In this document: piece after piece, positions 1 to 8,337 of the stretch
Layout: the number at the start of each line of letters is the position of its first letter
Position numbering within the stretch: the first letter of the stretch is position 1
DNA from: an uncultured Lachnospiraceae bacterium
Lineage (GTDB): Bacteria > Bacillota > Clostridia > Lachnospirales > Lachnospiraceae
Length of the DNA: 64,000 bases
Direction of reading: 5' to 3'
Assembly (NCBI GenBank): GCA_934352055.1
Contig: CAKRJY010000001.1
Span: 310,001 to 374,000, forward strand
Position numbers and translations under genes: made by a program
Notes under the pieces: model-generated
Told to the model about the DNA's origin: nothing
The model's input: the letters and a program-made list of their open reading frames with translations, nothing else
The model's database searches: none

Positions 1-451
1 TATTCGCCATACGATAAATCACATTGTGAAAACTTTCGTCAGCTTCCACAATCCGACGTACATCACCTGATCTTGTCGCAATTTCAAAATCCTTCATGGA
101 ATCCTTCAGTTCTAACAATTGTTCCGGTGTCATGCGTTCTGCTGCCATACTTACCGCAAGTTCGTCGAGTGCATCACGAATTTCGAGTACATCCTGCAAA
201 TCTTTCTCCGTCATCTTTGCAACCTGCGCACCTTTACGTGGAATCGTTACGGCAAGCCCCTCCTGTTCCAACATACGGATTGCTTCTCTGATTGGTGTTC
301 TGCTTACCCCCAATTTATTTGCAAGATGCATTTCCATCAATCGTTCACCAGGCTTTAAGTCCCCTCGTAAAATCGCGTTGCGCAATGTATTAAATACCAC
401 ATCTCGCAGTGGCAAATAGGAATCCATATCCAACTGTAATTCTTCGCTCAT
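1..451 (-). CDS. GntR family regulator with FCD domain (partial, C-terminus beyond window)
   Basis: DNA-binding transcriptional regulator of the GntR superfamily, FadR/FCD branch. The N-terminal winged helix-turn-helix is visible at about residues 10-75, including the typical LGVSRTPIREAIRMLEQEGL recognition-helix stretch. An all-helical FCD effector domain starts near residue 85 (EIRDALDELAVSMAA) and runs off the left edge. The ATG at 451 is preceded by AGGAGA at good distance and lies only 4 bp after the ispE stop, so it is co-transcribed with ispE. FCD regulators usually bind small carboxylic acids; the ligand cannot be read here. It could autoregulate through the palindrome at the ispE promoter (inference). 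Confidence 0.9.
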   Translation of the reverse strand, partial: MSEELQLDMDSYLPLRDVVFNTLRNAILRGDLKPGERLMEMHLANKLGVSRTPIREAIRMLEQEGLAVTIPRKGAQVAKMTEKDLQDVLEIRDALDELAVSMAAERMTPEQLLELKDSMKDFEIATRSGDVRRIVEADESFHNVIYRMAN

Positions 452-455
452 TATA

Positions 456-1328
456 CTATCTCCTATTGTTATATATTGTCGTACACTGTACGCGGTTGGC
501 AAGTCCGGATGCCTCTACCGCACTTTTTGCTCTCTGCAATGTCGCTTCATCTTCAAAAAACCCAAATACGGTCGGACCGCTGCCACTCATCATGGATACA
601 ATGGCACCATTTGCTTTCATCAAGTCTTTGATCTGTGCAATCACCGGGTATTTCTGAATCGTCACATCCTCTAAAATATTTCCCATATGAGAGCCCAACG
701 CATGTAAATCCCCCGCAGTAATATCTGCAATCATCGCGTCTATATCCGGATGCTTTGGATTCTCAATCGCATCCAAATGTTCATATACATATTTGGTTGA
801 AACAGAAATCGGCGGCTTCGCAATCAAAACAGGGCAACGCATCATTGGTGGAAGCTCGGTCAGCTCTTCTCCAATCCCTTCTGCAAGTGCAGTTCCACGC
901 ATCAGACAATATGGCACATCTGCCCCGATACGCACACCACGTTCCATCAATTCTTTCTTGGAAAGCCCTAATCCGTGAATCTGATTCATTCCATATAAAA
1001 CAGCTGCTGCATCAGAACTTCCGCCTGCCATGCCTGCCGCAACCGGAATACGCTTACTCAGTCGAATCTGTGTTCCATCCTTCAGATCAAATTCTTCTGC
1101 CAATAACTTTGCAGCCTTTACACATAAATTATCATCATTTGTCGGCAGGTATTTAGCATTGCTCTTCATTGTAATACCTGCTTCTGCGCTTTTTGACACG
1201 GTAACCAAATCATACATGTGAATTGTCTGCATAATCATACGCACCAGGTGATAGCCATCTTCACGTACTCCTGTCACATCCAATCCAATGTTGATTTTGG
1301 CAAGTGCCTTCACTGTCATCTCATCCAT
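456..1328 (-). CDS. ispE: 4-diphosphocytidyl-2-C-methyl-D-erythritol kinase
   Basis: GHMP-family kinase of the non-mevalonate (MEP) isoprenoid pathway; it phosphorylates the 2-hydroxyl of CDP-methylerythritol using ATP in the cytoplasm. The 290-residue length is normal. The substrate-binding AKINIGLDV is at the N-terminus, the glycine-rich ATP loop PVAAGMAGGSSDAAAV is at residues 95-110, and the C-terminal GHMP motif MMSGSGPTVFG is near 245. GAGGGG is 5 nt before the ATG at 1328, which favours that start over the internal Met4. It has its own promoter (TTGAAC, 17 bp, TACAAT) and is followed after 4 bp by the GntR gene. Confidence 0.96.
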   Translation of the reverse strand: MDEMTVKALAKINIGLDVTGVREDGYHLVRMIMQTIHMYDLVTVSKSAEAGITMKSNAKYLPTNDDNLCVKAAKLLAEEFDLKDGTQIRLSKRIPVAAGMAGGSSDAAAVLYGMNQIHGLGLSKKELMERGVRIGADVPYCLMRGTALAEGIGEELTELPPMMRCPVLIAKPPISVSTKYVYEHLDAIENPKHPDIDAMIADITAGDLHALGSHMGNILEDVTIQKYPVIAQIKDLMKANGAIVSMMSGSGPTVFGFFEDEATLQRAKSAVEASGLANRVQCTTIYNNRR

Positions 1329-1364
1329 GTAAACCCCTCATCGTTTAACGATGTATTTATTTTA

Positions 1365-1404
1365 GTACAATCCTCATTGTACCATTCTATCGCCAAGAGT
1401 TCAA
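1365..1404 (-). promoter_or_regulatory. Promoter and overlapping palindromic operator of ispE-gntR
   Basis: On the minus strand a -35 box TTGAAC (1399-1404) and a -10 box TACAAT (1376-1381) are separated by exactly 17 bp. A palindrome with perfect 7-bp arms, GTACAAT-CCTC-ATTGTAC, spans 1365-1382 and covers the -10 box, a typical repressor position. The GntR protein encoded at the end of this operon is the obvious candidate ligand, but that is inference. Confidence 0.75.
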
Positions 1405-1438
1405 CCTATTTATGTATGCAAAAAACAACAATATACAA

Positions 1439-1462
1439 AAAGACACCCAACCGGGTGTCTTT
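1439..1462 (-). terminator. Intrinsic terminator after relQ
   Basis: A perfect 10-bp stem AAAGACACCC / GGGTGTCTTT with a 4-nt loop lies just after the stop of the alarmone synthetase. On the minus strand it continues into a T-rich stretch, separating this unit from ispE. Confidence 0.9.
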
Positions 1463-1469
1463 CACTTGC

Positions 1470-2138
1470 TTATTCCTCTGCCTGTGCCTGTTCTTCTTTT
1501 TCCTGTTCTTCTTTTGCCTTTAAAATTGCTTCATTTAACATAAGCATTTTTTCGTCCAGTTCTGATACGATTTTCGAACATTCCTGCAAATCATGACTGA
1601 TATAAGATGGCGCATGCCCCTCAAATTTATAATAAATCTTATGCTCTAAACTTGCCCAGAAGTCCATGGCAATGGTACGAATCTGAATCTCCACTTTTGT
1701 GTCTACCATACGATCTGACAAAAAAATCGGTATTGTCACAATCATATGATAACTCTTGTAACCACTTGGCTTCGGATTCTTTATGTAGTCCTTAATAGAT
1801 ATCACGGTAATATCATTTTGCTTTCCAATCATATCTGCCAATCGGTAAATATCCGATGTAAAAGAACATACAATACGAATACCTGCAATGTCATTACAGT
1901 ATTCAATCATATTTTGTATGGAATCTTCATAACCATAACGCTTTAGCTTTTTTACAATACTTTCCGGTGTTTTCAGTCTCGTCTTTACATATTCAATTGG
2001 ATTATACTGGTGTACATGCTGAAATTCATCATTTAAAATTTCAACCTTTGTTCCCATCTCTTTTAATGCCGAATTATAAATCAACATTGCCGTATTCCAT
2101 GACAACACGGAATCGTCCTGCATCAACATACGTTCCAC
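1470..2138 (-). CDS. relQ: Small alarmone synthetase, RelQ/YjbM-like (RelA/SpoT synthetase domain)
   Basis: Single-domain (p)ppGpp synthetase of 222 residues that transfers pyrophosphate from ATP to GDP or GTP. The synthetase fold is complete: DIAGIRIVCSF near residue 84, SGYKSYHMIV near 130, and VEIQIRTIAMDFWASLEHKIYYKF near 150-175, the last typical of RelQ/YjbM. There is no HD hydrolase, TGS or ACT domain, so it is not the long Rel enzyme. The C-terminus is a charged coiled-coil-like tail rich in E/K/Q. The start is GTG at 2138 behind GGGGGG; the first ATG (Met4) is too far from it. It is the last gene of a trmH-ORF-relQ unit and is followed by a strong terminator. Confidence 0.93.
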   Translation of the reverse strand: MERMLMQDDSVLSWNTAMLIYNSALKEMGTKVEILNDEFQHVHQYNPIEYVKTRLKTPESIVKKLKRYGYEDSIQNMIEYCNDIAGIRIVCSFTSDIYRLADMIGKQNDITVISIKDYIKNPKPSGYKSYHMIVTIPIFLSDRMVDTKVEIQIRTIAMDFWASLEHKIYYKFEGHAPSYISHDLQECSKIVSELDEKMLMLNEAILKAKEEQEKEEQAQAEE

Positions 2139-2159
2139 TATTTTACCCCCCTGTTTTCT

Positions 2160-2423
2160 TTAATCTTCCTCAATGACATCAATCTCTAAATAATCAAACG
2201 GAACATCTTCCATAAAACAATCTTTGGTAAATCTCGCCTTTGCCTGGCGCTTAAAATCACGCACGGTAACATCCAGCCACAAGGGTCTTCCCAGATCCAT
2301 CTCATAGCACGCCGTATCCAGTGCCTGAAAAACTTTGTGTGTTCTTGTCTCGTCCGAGTCATCTTCTATCACAAGATCTCGTAACATACGACTGTCTTTC
2401 CATTGCTTAAACCAAATACGCAA
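2160..2423 (-). CDS. Conserved small protein of unknown function
   Basis: An 87-residue acidic protein with no signal peptide or membrane segment. I do not recognise the family. It has a tryptophan-rich N-terminus (RIWFKQWKDSRML) and an acidic C-terminus. It appears to start at TTG (2423) behind GGAGG with an 8-nt spacer. It lies 12 bp after the TrmH-family methyltransferase gene and 21 bp before relQ, so it belongs to the same transcript. That placement suggests a cytoplasmic accessory role, but nothing in the sequence says which. Confidence 0.75.
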   Translation of the reverse strand: MRIWFKQWKDSRMLRDLVIEDDSDETRTHKVFQALDTACYEMDLGRPLWLDVTVRDFKRQAKARFTKDCFMEDVPFDYLEIDVIEED

Positions 2424-2435
2424 TGTAGCATCCTC

Positions 2436-3194
2436 CTACTGTCTTCTCTGTCTGCTGACTTCGTACATCAGTATCCCTGCTGCCATTGCCGCATTCAGAG
2501 ATTCCACAGCGCCCTCCATCGGAATACGCAGGTAATCATCTGCCAAGGATGCCGTTGCATCCGTCAGTCCATTTCCCTCATTTCCAATCATAAAAGCGCA
2601 ATCAGACCTATAATCAAACATATCATACATTTTCGTTCCTTGCAAATGTGCCGCATATAAATTTACACCTGCCTGTGCAATTTCGCGCACTGTTTTTTCC
2701 CAATCCTCTGCCACATAAAACGGCACACGGTACAGGCTTCCCATCGTTGAACGCACCGTTTTCGGGTGAAACAGATCTACTGTATTCTTATGCATAATAA
2801 CACCTGTAATACCAGCGCCTTCGCCTGTTCGAAACATCGTTCCCAAATTGCCCGGGTCTTGTATTTCTTCGATCAGAAGCAAATGCGCCGGTCGCACTGC
2901 AAGAATCTCTTCTAATGTATAGGATGGTCGTTTTACAACTGCAAGCACCCCTTGTGGCGTCTGCGTATCGGACATTGCTTTCATCACCGCATCGCTCACA
3001 ATTTCATCCACCGGGCCATCCCAGTTCTCAGAAAAACTCTCAGCCACATAAATCTCCTGCAGCATATCGCCCGGTGTCTCCATCACCATGCGCGGTCCTT
3101 CCGCGATAAAAACGTTTTCTTCCCGGCGCATGCGTGCTTTTTTCTGCAATTGTACAATATGTTTTACCTGTTTATTGGATGTACTTGTAATCAT
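2436..3194 (-). CDS. TrmH/SpoU-family RNA 2'-O-methyltransferase
   Basis: SPOUT-class S-adenosylmethionine-dependent RNA ribose methyltransferase, 252 residues. The N-terminal substrate-binding domain begins ITSTSNKQVKHIVQLQKKARMR, like the YsgA/RlmB group. The three SpoU motifs are present: motif 1 IEEIQDPGNLGTMFRTGEGAG (about 110-130), motif 2 FMIGNEGNGL (about 190-200) and motif 3 IPMEGAVESLNAAMAAGI (about 215-232), forming the knotted SAM site. The target (rRNA or tRNA position) cannot be assigned. The start at 3194 has AGGAAAGG upstream. It is the first gene of the trmH-ORF-relQ unit, directly after the pfkA terminator. Confidence 0.92.
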   Translation of the reverse strand: MITSTSNKQVKHIVQLQKKARMRREENVFIAEGPRMVMETPGDMLQEIYVAESFSENWDGPVDEIVSDAVMKAMSDTQTPQGVLAVVKRPSYTLEEILAVRPAHLLLIEEIQDPGNLGTMFRTGEGAGITGVIMHKNTVDLFHPKTVRSTMGSLYRVPFYVAEDWEKTVREIAQAGVNLYAAHLQGTKMYDMFDYRSDCAFMIGNEGNGLTDATASLADDYLRIPMEGAVESLNAAMAAGILMYEVSRQRRQ

Positions 3195-3212
3195 GGTGTC
3201 CTTTCCTCAAAA

Positions 3213-3242
3213 AAGGGTGACACCCATCTCGGCATCACCCTT
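3213..3242 (-). terminator. Intrinsic terminator after pfkA
   Basis: Stem AAGGGTGA / TCACCCTT with a 14-nt loop, followed on the minus strand by a run of six T residues (3208-3214). It lies in the 60-bp gap between pfkA and the trmH-family gene. Confidence 0.85.
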
Positions 3243-3254
3243 GTACCTTACATG

Positions 3255-4232
3255 TTATGAATTGCACAAACTATTACAGATTTCAAACTGATACTCATCA
3301 ATTCCCTTTGTCATTGCAAGAGCCTCGTCCACATCAAAATCTATGAATTCGCCATGTCGATATCCTACGACACGGTTGGAAGCTCCCTTGCAAAGCAAAT
3401 CTACCGCTAACGCTCCCATGGTTGATGCATAAACACGGTCTTTACAGGTTGGGCTACCGCCACGCTGCATGTGACCTAAAATGGTTGCTCTTGTTTCAAT
3501 ACCTGTAGCAGCTTCGATACGTTTTGCCATAGAAGCAGAATGACCAATACCCTCTGCATTGACAATAATATGGTGTTTTTTACCTTTTTTCTTGCCTTCA
3601 ATAATGTGATTTACCAATGCCTGCTCATCATAATCATAACGCTCTGGAAGTAATACATCCTCAGCACCGTTGGCAATACCGCACCAAAGTGCTATGTAGC
3701 CGGCGCCACGTCCCATTACCTCAATAATAGAACATCTCTCATGTGATGTCGATGTATCACGTACCTTATCGATTGCTTCCATTGCAGTATTTACAGCGGT
3801 ATCAAAACCAATCGTATATTCTGTACATGCAATATCCAGGTCAATGGTTCCCGGCAATCCGATGGTATTGATGCCAAGTGCAGCCAACTTCTGCGCACCC
3901 TTGAAAGAACCATCTCCACCGATTACAACCAGTCCATCTATCCCATGCTTTTTACAAATATCTGCAGCTTTTTTCTGTACTTCCGGCTCTACAAATTCCA
4001 AACATCTGGCTGTCTGTAAAATCGTACCACCTCGCTGGATAATCTCAGATACACTATGCGCATCCATATCAATAATTTCTTCCTGCAAAAGTCCGGCATA
4101 TCCACGCTTAATACCTTTGACTTTTTTACCTCTGGCAATTGCCTGACGCACAACTGCACGGATGGCAGCATTCATTCCCGGCGCGTCTCCACCACTTGTT
4201 AAGACGCCAATTGTCTCTACTTCTTTTGCCAT
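3255..4232 (-). CDS. pfkA: ATP-dependent 6-phosphofructokinase
   Basis: Glycolytic phosphofructokinase of 325 residues that converts fructose-6-phosphate and ATP to fructose-1,6-bisphosphate. The N-terminal nucleotide loop GVLTSGGDAPGMNAAIR is intact. GGDGS at 105-109 has Gly where PPi-dependent enzymes have Asp, and the catalytic segment begins PGT rather than PKT, both indicating ATP use. The catalytic segment reads GTIDLD (residues 128-133) where most enzymes have GTIDND; the catalytic Asp and second Asp are kept but the Asn between them is Leu. EVMGRGAGYIA and the sugar-binding region follow. It is the last gene of a transcript after dnaE (45-bp gap, AGGAGG site) and is followed by a terminator. 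Confidence 0.96.
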   Translation of the reverse strand: MAKEVETIGVLTSGGDAPGMNAAIRAVVRQAIARGKKVKGIKRGYAGLLQEEIIDMDAHSVSEIIQRGGTILQTARCLEFVEPEVQKKAADICKKHGIDGLVVIGGDGSFKGAQKLAALGINTIGLPGTIDLDIACTEYTIGFDTAVNTAMEAIDKVRDTSTSHERCSIIEVMGRGAGYIALWCGIANGAEDVLLPERYDYDEQALVNHIIEGKKKGKKHHIIVNAEGIGHSASMAKRIEAATGIETRATILGHMQRGGSPTCKDRVYASTMGALAVDLLCKGASNRVVGYRHGEFIDFDVDEALAMTKGIDEYQFEICNSLCNS

Positions 4233-4277
4233 CGTAACTTCCTCCTAATCATTTAATCCATTCACTCAAACCCTATT

Positions 4278-7200
4278 CTAATATCTTTTTCTTTGAAATT
4301 CAACATTCTTTTCCACAACTTTTACATTTTGTTTCCCGAAAATCTGTGAGATTTTACCCACAGAGTCCTCATTCACAGAAATGTTCCAATTTGCAGGCAT
4401 GCGTTTCATCGCTTTAATTGAGGAAATATATACAACAATACCATCATCACCATCCATATCTGCAATGGTACTAAACAGTGTCTGCTGCTGTTCTTCAAAC
4501 GCTTCTTTCGTCGGAAACTGTATCCAGAGTTCTTTTCGTGCTTCATCAAATCCATGCATTTCCATACAGATTAATTTTGCATTTTGTTCTTCCTGTGCCT
4601 GTGCTCTTCCTTTTATTAGCACCTTACCATCCACTTCCAAAAGCGTTCGATAGGCTTCATATTCTCTGGAAAATACAATAACTTCTACACTTCCAAGAAG
4701 ATCCTCAATGGTAATAAATGCCATCGTCTGGTTATTTTTCGTGTATTTAATTGTTTTATCTGTAATCATGCCACCCACAATAACTACAGCACCGTCTGCG
4801 ACAGCAACTTTACCGGTCTCTTCATCCAGCATAAAATCACGACAGCCGGCTGTCACATTCTTTTTGAGAATCTCTGTATATTTTTCCAATGGATGTCCAC
4901 TGATATACACACCAAGTACTTCTTTTTCCAGGGCAAGAAATTCTTCCTTGTCATACTCCGGCAAATCCGGCATTTTGATTTCAAATTCTTCTTTCACATC
5001 ATCCGATGCAATATCAAAGAGCGTCATCTGTCCTGCCATAGAAGACTTCTTGTCACTGCTGATGCGATCCATGACCGACGGAAATACCGTTATCATCTGG
5101 TGCCGGTTGCCATCCAGTCCATCCAGCGCCCCCGCCTTAATCAGATTTTCTACCGCGCGCTTATTCACTTCTTTTCCGTTTACACGCGTCAAGAAATCCT
5201 CAATCGTCTTATAATCGCCATGTGCCGCTCTCTCTGTCACAATAAAATCAACCACAGGACGTCCAATACTCTTGATTGCATACATGCCGTATCGTATTTT
5301 TCCGTCCGCTACCGCAAAGTTGCCCTCTCCAACATTGATATCCGGTGGCAACACTTCTATGCCCATTTCCCGACAAACCACAATATATTCTGCCACTTTA
5401 CCGGCATTATCAAGAACAGATGTCATCAAGGCTGCCATAAATTCTACCGGATAATAGCATTTCAAAAAAGCTGTCTGATAAGCTACCACTGCATATGCTG
5501 CTGCATGTGATTTGTTAAATGCATACTTGGCAAAATCAATCATATCGTCATAAATCTTATTTGCCACAGCTTCGCTGATTCCATTCGCAATACAGCCCTT
5601 TACGCCCTCTTCTTCGTTTCCGTAAACAAAGTTCTGGCGCTCTTTTTCCATGACCTGTGTCTTCTTCTTTGACATGGCACGACGCACCAGATCGCTTCGT
5701 CCCATGGAATATCCTGCCAAGTCACGCACAATTTGCATTACCTGCTCCTGGTACACGATACAGCCATAGGTCGGCGCTAAAATCGGCTCCAGCTGTGGGC
5801 AGTCATACACGATCGAATTTTTATCATTTTTTCCTTTGATATAGGCTGGAATAAAATCCATAGGCCCCGGCCGATACAAAGAAATCCCGGCTATGACATC
5901 CTCAAGACTCTCCGGACGTAGTTCCTTCATGAAGTTTTTCATGCCGGCACTTTCCAGCTGAAAAACGCCTTCGGTCTTACCGGAGCTGATCAGATCCAGC
6001 ACCTTTTTATCCCCATAATCAATATGATCCATATCCAGTGCCACGCCATGATTTTTTTTGACCAGCTGCACAGCATCATCGATAACCGTAAGCGTACGAA
6101 GTCCCAGAAAATCCATCTTTAATAGTCCCAGTTCTTCGATGGTTGTCATGACAAACTGCGTCGTAATCGTTCCGTCACCGCCTCGTGATAATGGCACATA
6201 TTCATCCATTGGTTTCTGGGAAATCACGACACCGGCTGCATGCATACCGGTATGTCTCGGAAGCCCTTCCAGACGTTTTGCCGTATCAATCAGCACCTTT
6301 ACCTGCGGGTCTTCCTCATACATTCTGCGCAAGTCCGGACTCATCTTAAGCGCCAGTGTAAGCGTCATCCCAAGATCATCCGGCACTGCCTTTGCAATAC
6401 TGTCCACATAATTGTATGGCATATCCATAACACGTCCGACATCGCGGATGACACCTTTTGCTTTTAATGTTCCAAACGTGACAATCTGTGTCACACAATC
6501 TTTGCCATATTTTTCAATAACGTAATCAATGACTTCGCCACGTCTGTTAAAGCAGAAATCAATATCAATATCGGGCATAGATACACGCTCCGGATTTAAG
6601 AATCGCTCAAACAGAAGATTATAACGAATCGGATCGATATTTGTAATGCCTGTGGTATAAGACACAAGGCTTCCTGCCGCACTTCCTCTTCCCGGTCCTA
6701 CCGGAATATGATGTGTTCTGGCATAATTGATAAAATCCCAGACAATCAAAAAATAATCCACATAGCCCATTTTTTGGATGGTCTCAAGCTCATAGGTAAG
6801 ACGCGGTTTTAATTCTTCTGCCTTATCGCCATAGCGTTCCTGCAAACCATCAAAACAAAGCTTATTCAGATATGTCCAGGAATCATACCCTTCCGGCACC
6901 TGATAATGTGGCAATTTGGTTACGCCAAACTCAATTTCAACGTTACAGCGGTCTGCAATCTGCTGTGTATTTGCAAGCGCCTGTGGTGCATATGGAAACA
7001 GTTCTGCCATCTGCTGCTCTGATTTCACAAAATACTGGCCGCCTTCATAACGCATACGGTCTTCATCTGCCAACTTTTTACCTGTCTGAATGCACAAGAG
7101 GACATCATGCGGTGCCGCATCTTCCGCATAGGTATAATGAATATCATTGGTACAGACAAGCCCAATCCCGGTTTCTTTGCTCATACGCACCAGCTGCTGA

Positions 7201-7760
7201 TTTACGAGTTCCTGCGCATCAATGCCATGACTCTGCAATTCCAGAAAATAATTATTTTCTCCGAAAAGTTTTTGATGCTTTAATGCAATTTCTTTTGCTT
7301 CGTCGTACATCCCACGCTGCAGATAGCGAGGCACTTCTCCGGCAAGGCATGCGCTGAGCGCAATAATCCCCTCATGATACTGCTGCAGAATTTCCATATC
7401 CACACGCGGTTTGTAATAATAGCCATCCACAAATCCGGCAGATACAATTTTGATCAGATTCTGATAACCTGTATTGTTTTCTGCCAAAAGTACCAGATGA
7501 TAATAACGGTCCTCGCCATGTGACAATTCACGGTCAAATCTGGAACCGGGTGTCACATATACCTCGCATCCTAAAATGGGACGAATGCCCTGTTTCTTAC
7601 ATTCCTTGTAAAAATCAATCACACCGTACATCACACCATGGTCGGTAATTGCCGCAGCATTCATGCCCAATTCTTTCACACGCGCAACATATTCTGTTAT
7701 TTTATTGGAGCCATCCAAAAGGCTGTACTCCGTATGGGTATGCAAATGTACAAATGCCAT
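4278..7760 (-). CDS. dnaE: DNA polymerase III alpha subunit, DnaE type
   Basis: Replicative C-family DNA polymerase, 1160 residues, normal for DnaE. In Firmicutes this is usually the second polymerase beside PolC, extending primers on the lagging strand. The N-terminal PHP domain starts FVHLHTHTEYSLLDGSNKI. The palm carries GPGRGSAAGSLVSY and the catalytic PDIDIDFC motif (about residues 350-410). A helix-hairpin-helix region and an OB-fold (MITDKTIKYTKNNQTMAFITIEDLLGSVEVIVF, roughly 985-1015) lie towards the C-terminus. The ATG at 7760 has GAGAGGAAAG upstream. It is co-transcribed with the flavodoxin gene and with pfkA. Confidence 0.97.
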   Translation of the reverse strand: MAFVHLHTHTEYSLLDGSNKITEYVARVKELGMNAAAITDHGVMYGVIDFYKECKKQGIRPILGCEVYVTPGSRFDRELSHGEDRYYHLVLLAENNTGYQNLIKIVSAGFVDGYYYKPRVDMEILQQYHEGIIALSACLAGEVPRYLQRGMYDEAKEIALKHQKLFGENNYFLELQSHGIDAQELVNQQLVRMSKETGIGLVCTNDIHYTYAEDAAPHDVLLCIQTGKKLADEDRMRYEGGQYFVKSEQQMAELFPYAPQALANTQQIADRCNVEIEFGVTKLPHYQVPEGYDSWTYLNKLCFDGLQERYGDKAEELKPRLTYELETIQKMGYVDYFLIVWDFINYARTHHIPVGPGRGSAAGSLVSYTTGITNIDPIRYNLLFERFLNPERVSMPDIDIDFCFNRRGEVIDYVIEKYGKDCVTQIVTFGTLKAKGVIRDVGRVMDMPYNYVDSIAKAVPDDLGMTLTLALKMSPDLRRMYEEDPQVKVLIDTAKRLEGLPRHTGMHAAGVVISQKPMDEYVPLSRGGDGTITTQFVMTTIEELGLLKMDFLGLRTLTVIDDAVQLVKKNHGVALDMDHIDYGDKKVLDLISSGKTEGVFQLESAGMKNFMKELRPESLEDVIAGISLYRPGPMDFIPAYIKGKNDKNSIVYDCPQLEPILAPTYGCIVYQEQVMQIVRDLAGYSMGRSDLVRRAMSKKKTQVMEKERQNFVYGNEEEGVKGCIANGISEAVANKIYDDMIDFAKYAFNKSHAAAYAVVAYQTAFLKCYYPVEFMAALMTSVLDNAGKVAEYIVVCREMGIEVLPPDINVGEGNFAVADGKIRYGMYAIKSIGRPVVDFIVTERAAHGDYKTIEDFLTRVNGKEVNKRAVENLIKAGALDGLDGNRHQMITVFPSVMDRISSDKKSSMAGQMTLFDIASDDVKEEFEIKMPDLPEYDKEEFLALEKEVLGVYISGHPLEKYTEILKKNVTAGCRDFMLDEETGKVAVADGAVVIVGGMITDKTIKYTKNNQTMAFITIEDLLGSVEVIVFSREYEAYRTLLEVDGKVLIKGRAQAQEEQNAKLICMEMHGFDEARKELWIQFPTKEAFEEQQQTLFSTIADMDGDDGIVVYISSIKAMKRMPANWNISVNEDSVGKISQIFGKQNVKVVEKNVEFQRKRY

Positions 7761-7805
7761 TTTCTTTCCTCTCGTAATTTCTTTCGAACACCAGTCGCTG
7801 TTCTT

Positions 7806-8315
7806 TTACTTCTCGTTTTGCACCAATGCACGCAGCTTCTGCAAATCGTCCGCATCCGGATGTGTGAGTGCTTTGTCAAAATTTTCAATTAACATATCCA
7901 CATTTGGCATAGCATTTGCCTCCTGCTTCATTTTTTCGTAACGTGCTCTGACCGTCATCGGCATTTTACCTTGACACATATATGCACCGATCACGGTATT
8001 GCTCTCATCAATATTTGCTTTTACCGCAGTAAGGATCTTGTCAAAATAAGAAGCATCCCCACCAAAACCAGCAGTTCCAAACAGAAAAATTTCTTTATTT
8101 TTTAATGTTTTCAACAGTTCTTGCGTTTCCGCATCGGCAGTTCCTTTATCTGTCCAAAATCCGATATAAAGGCGTTTTGCCTGTACCGAAACACCTGCTC
8201 CATTTCCTATATACGCACAGTTTTCTTCTCCCAATGCCACATGAATCGTCTCTGCGAGCTTCTGTGTATTTCCTGTCTTACTACTGTAAAAAATTGCATA
8301 TCTTTTGTCTTCCAT
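7806..8315 (-). CDS. Flavodoxin-family protein
   Basis: A 169-residue flavodoxin-like electron carrier. The FMN phosphate loop is visible near the N-terminus as YSSKTGNTQKLAE (T/S-x-T-G-x-T pattern). Later flavodoxin strands follow as RLYIGFWTDKG and IFLFGTAGFGGDASYF. The frame is open further upstream, but the ATG at 8315 has GGAGG at proper distance and begins exactly at the flavodoxin fold, so the extra 50 codons are not used. The redox partner is unknown; some flavodoxins of this size (BilS) accompany bilirubin reductase, but no such reductase gene is nearby. It sits between the CPBP gene and dnaE in one transcript. Confidence 0.88.
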   Translation of the reverse strand: MEDKRYAIFYSSKTGNTQKLAETIHVALGEENCAYIGNGAGVSVQAKRLYIGFWTDKGTADAETQELLKTLKNKEIFLFGTAGFGGDASYFDKILTAVKANIDESNTVIGAYMCQGKMPMTVRARYEKMKQEANAMPNVDMLIENFDKALTHPDADDLQKLRALVQNEK

Positions 8316-8337
8316 GGCGATACCTCCAAATCGTAAT

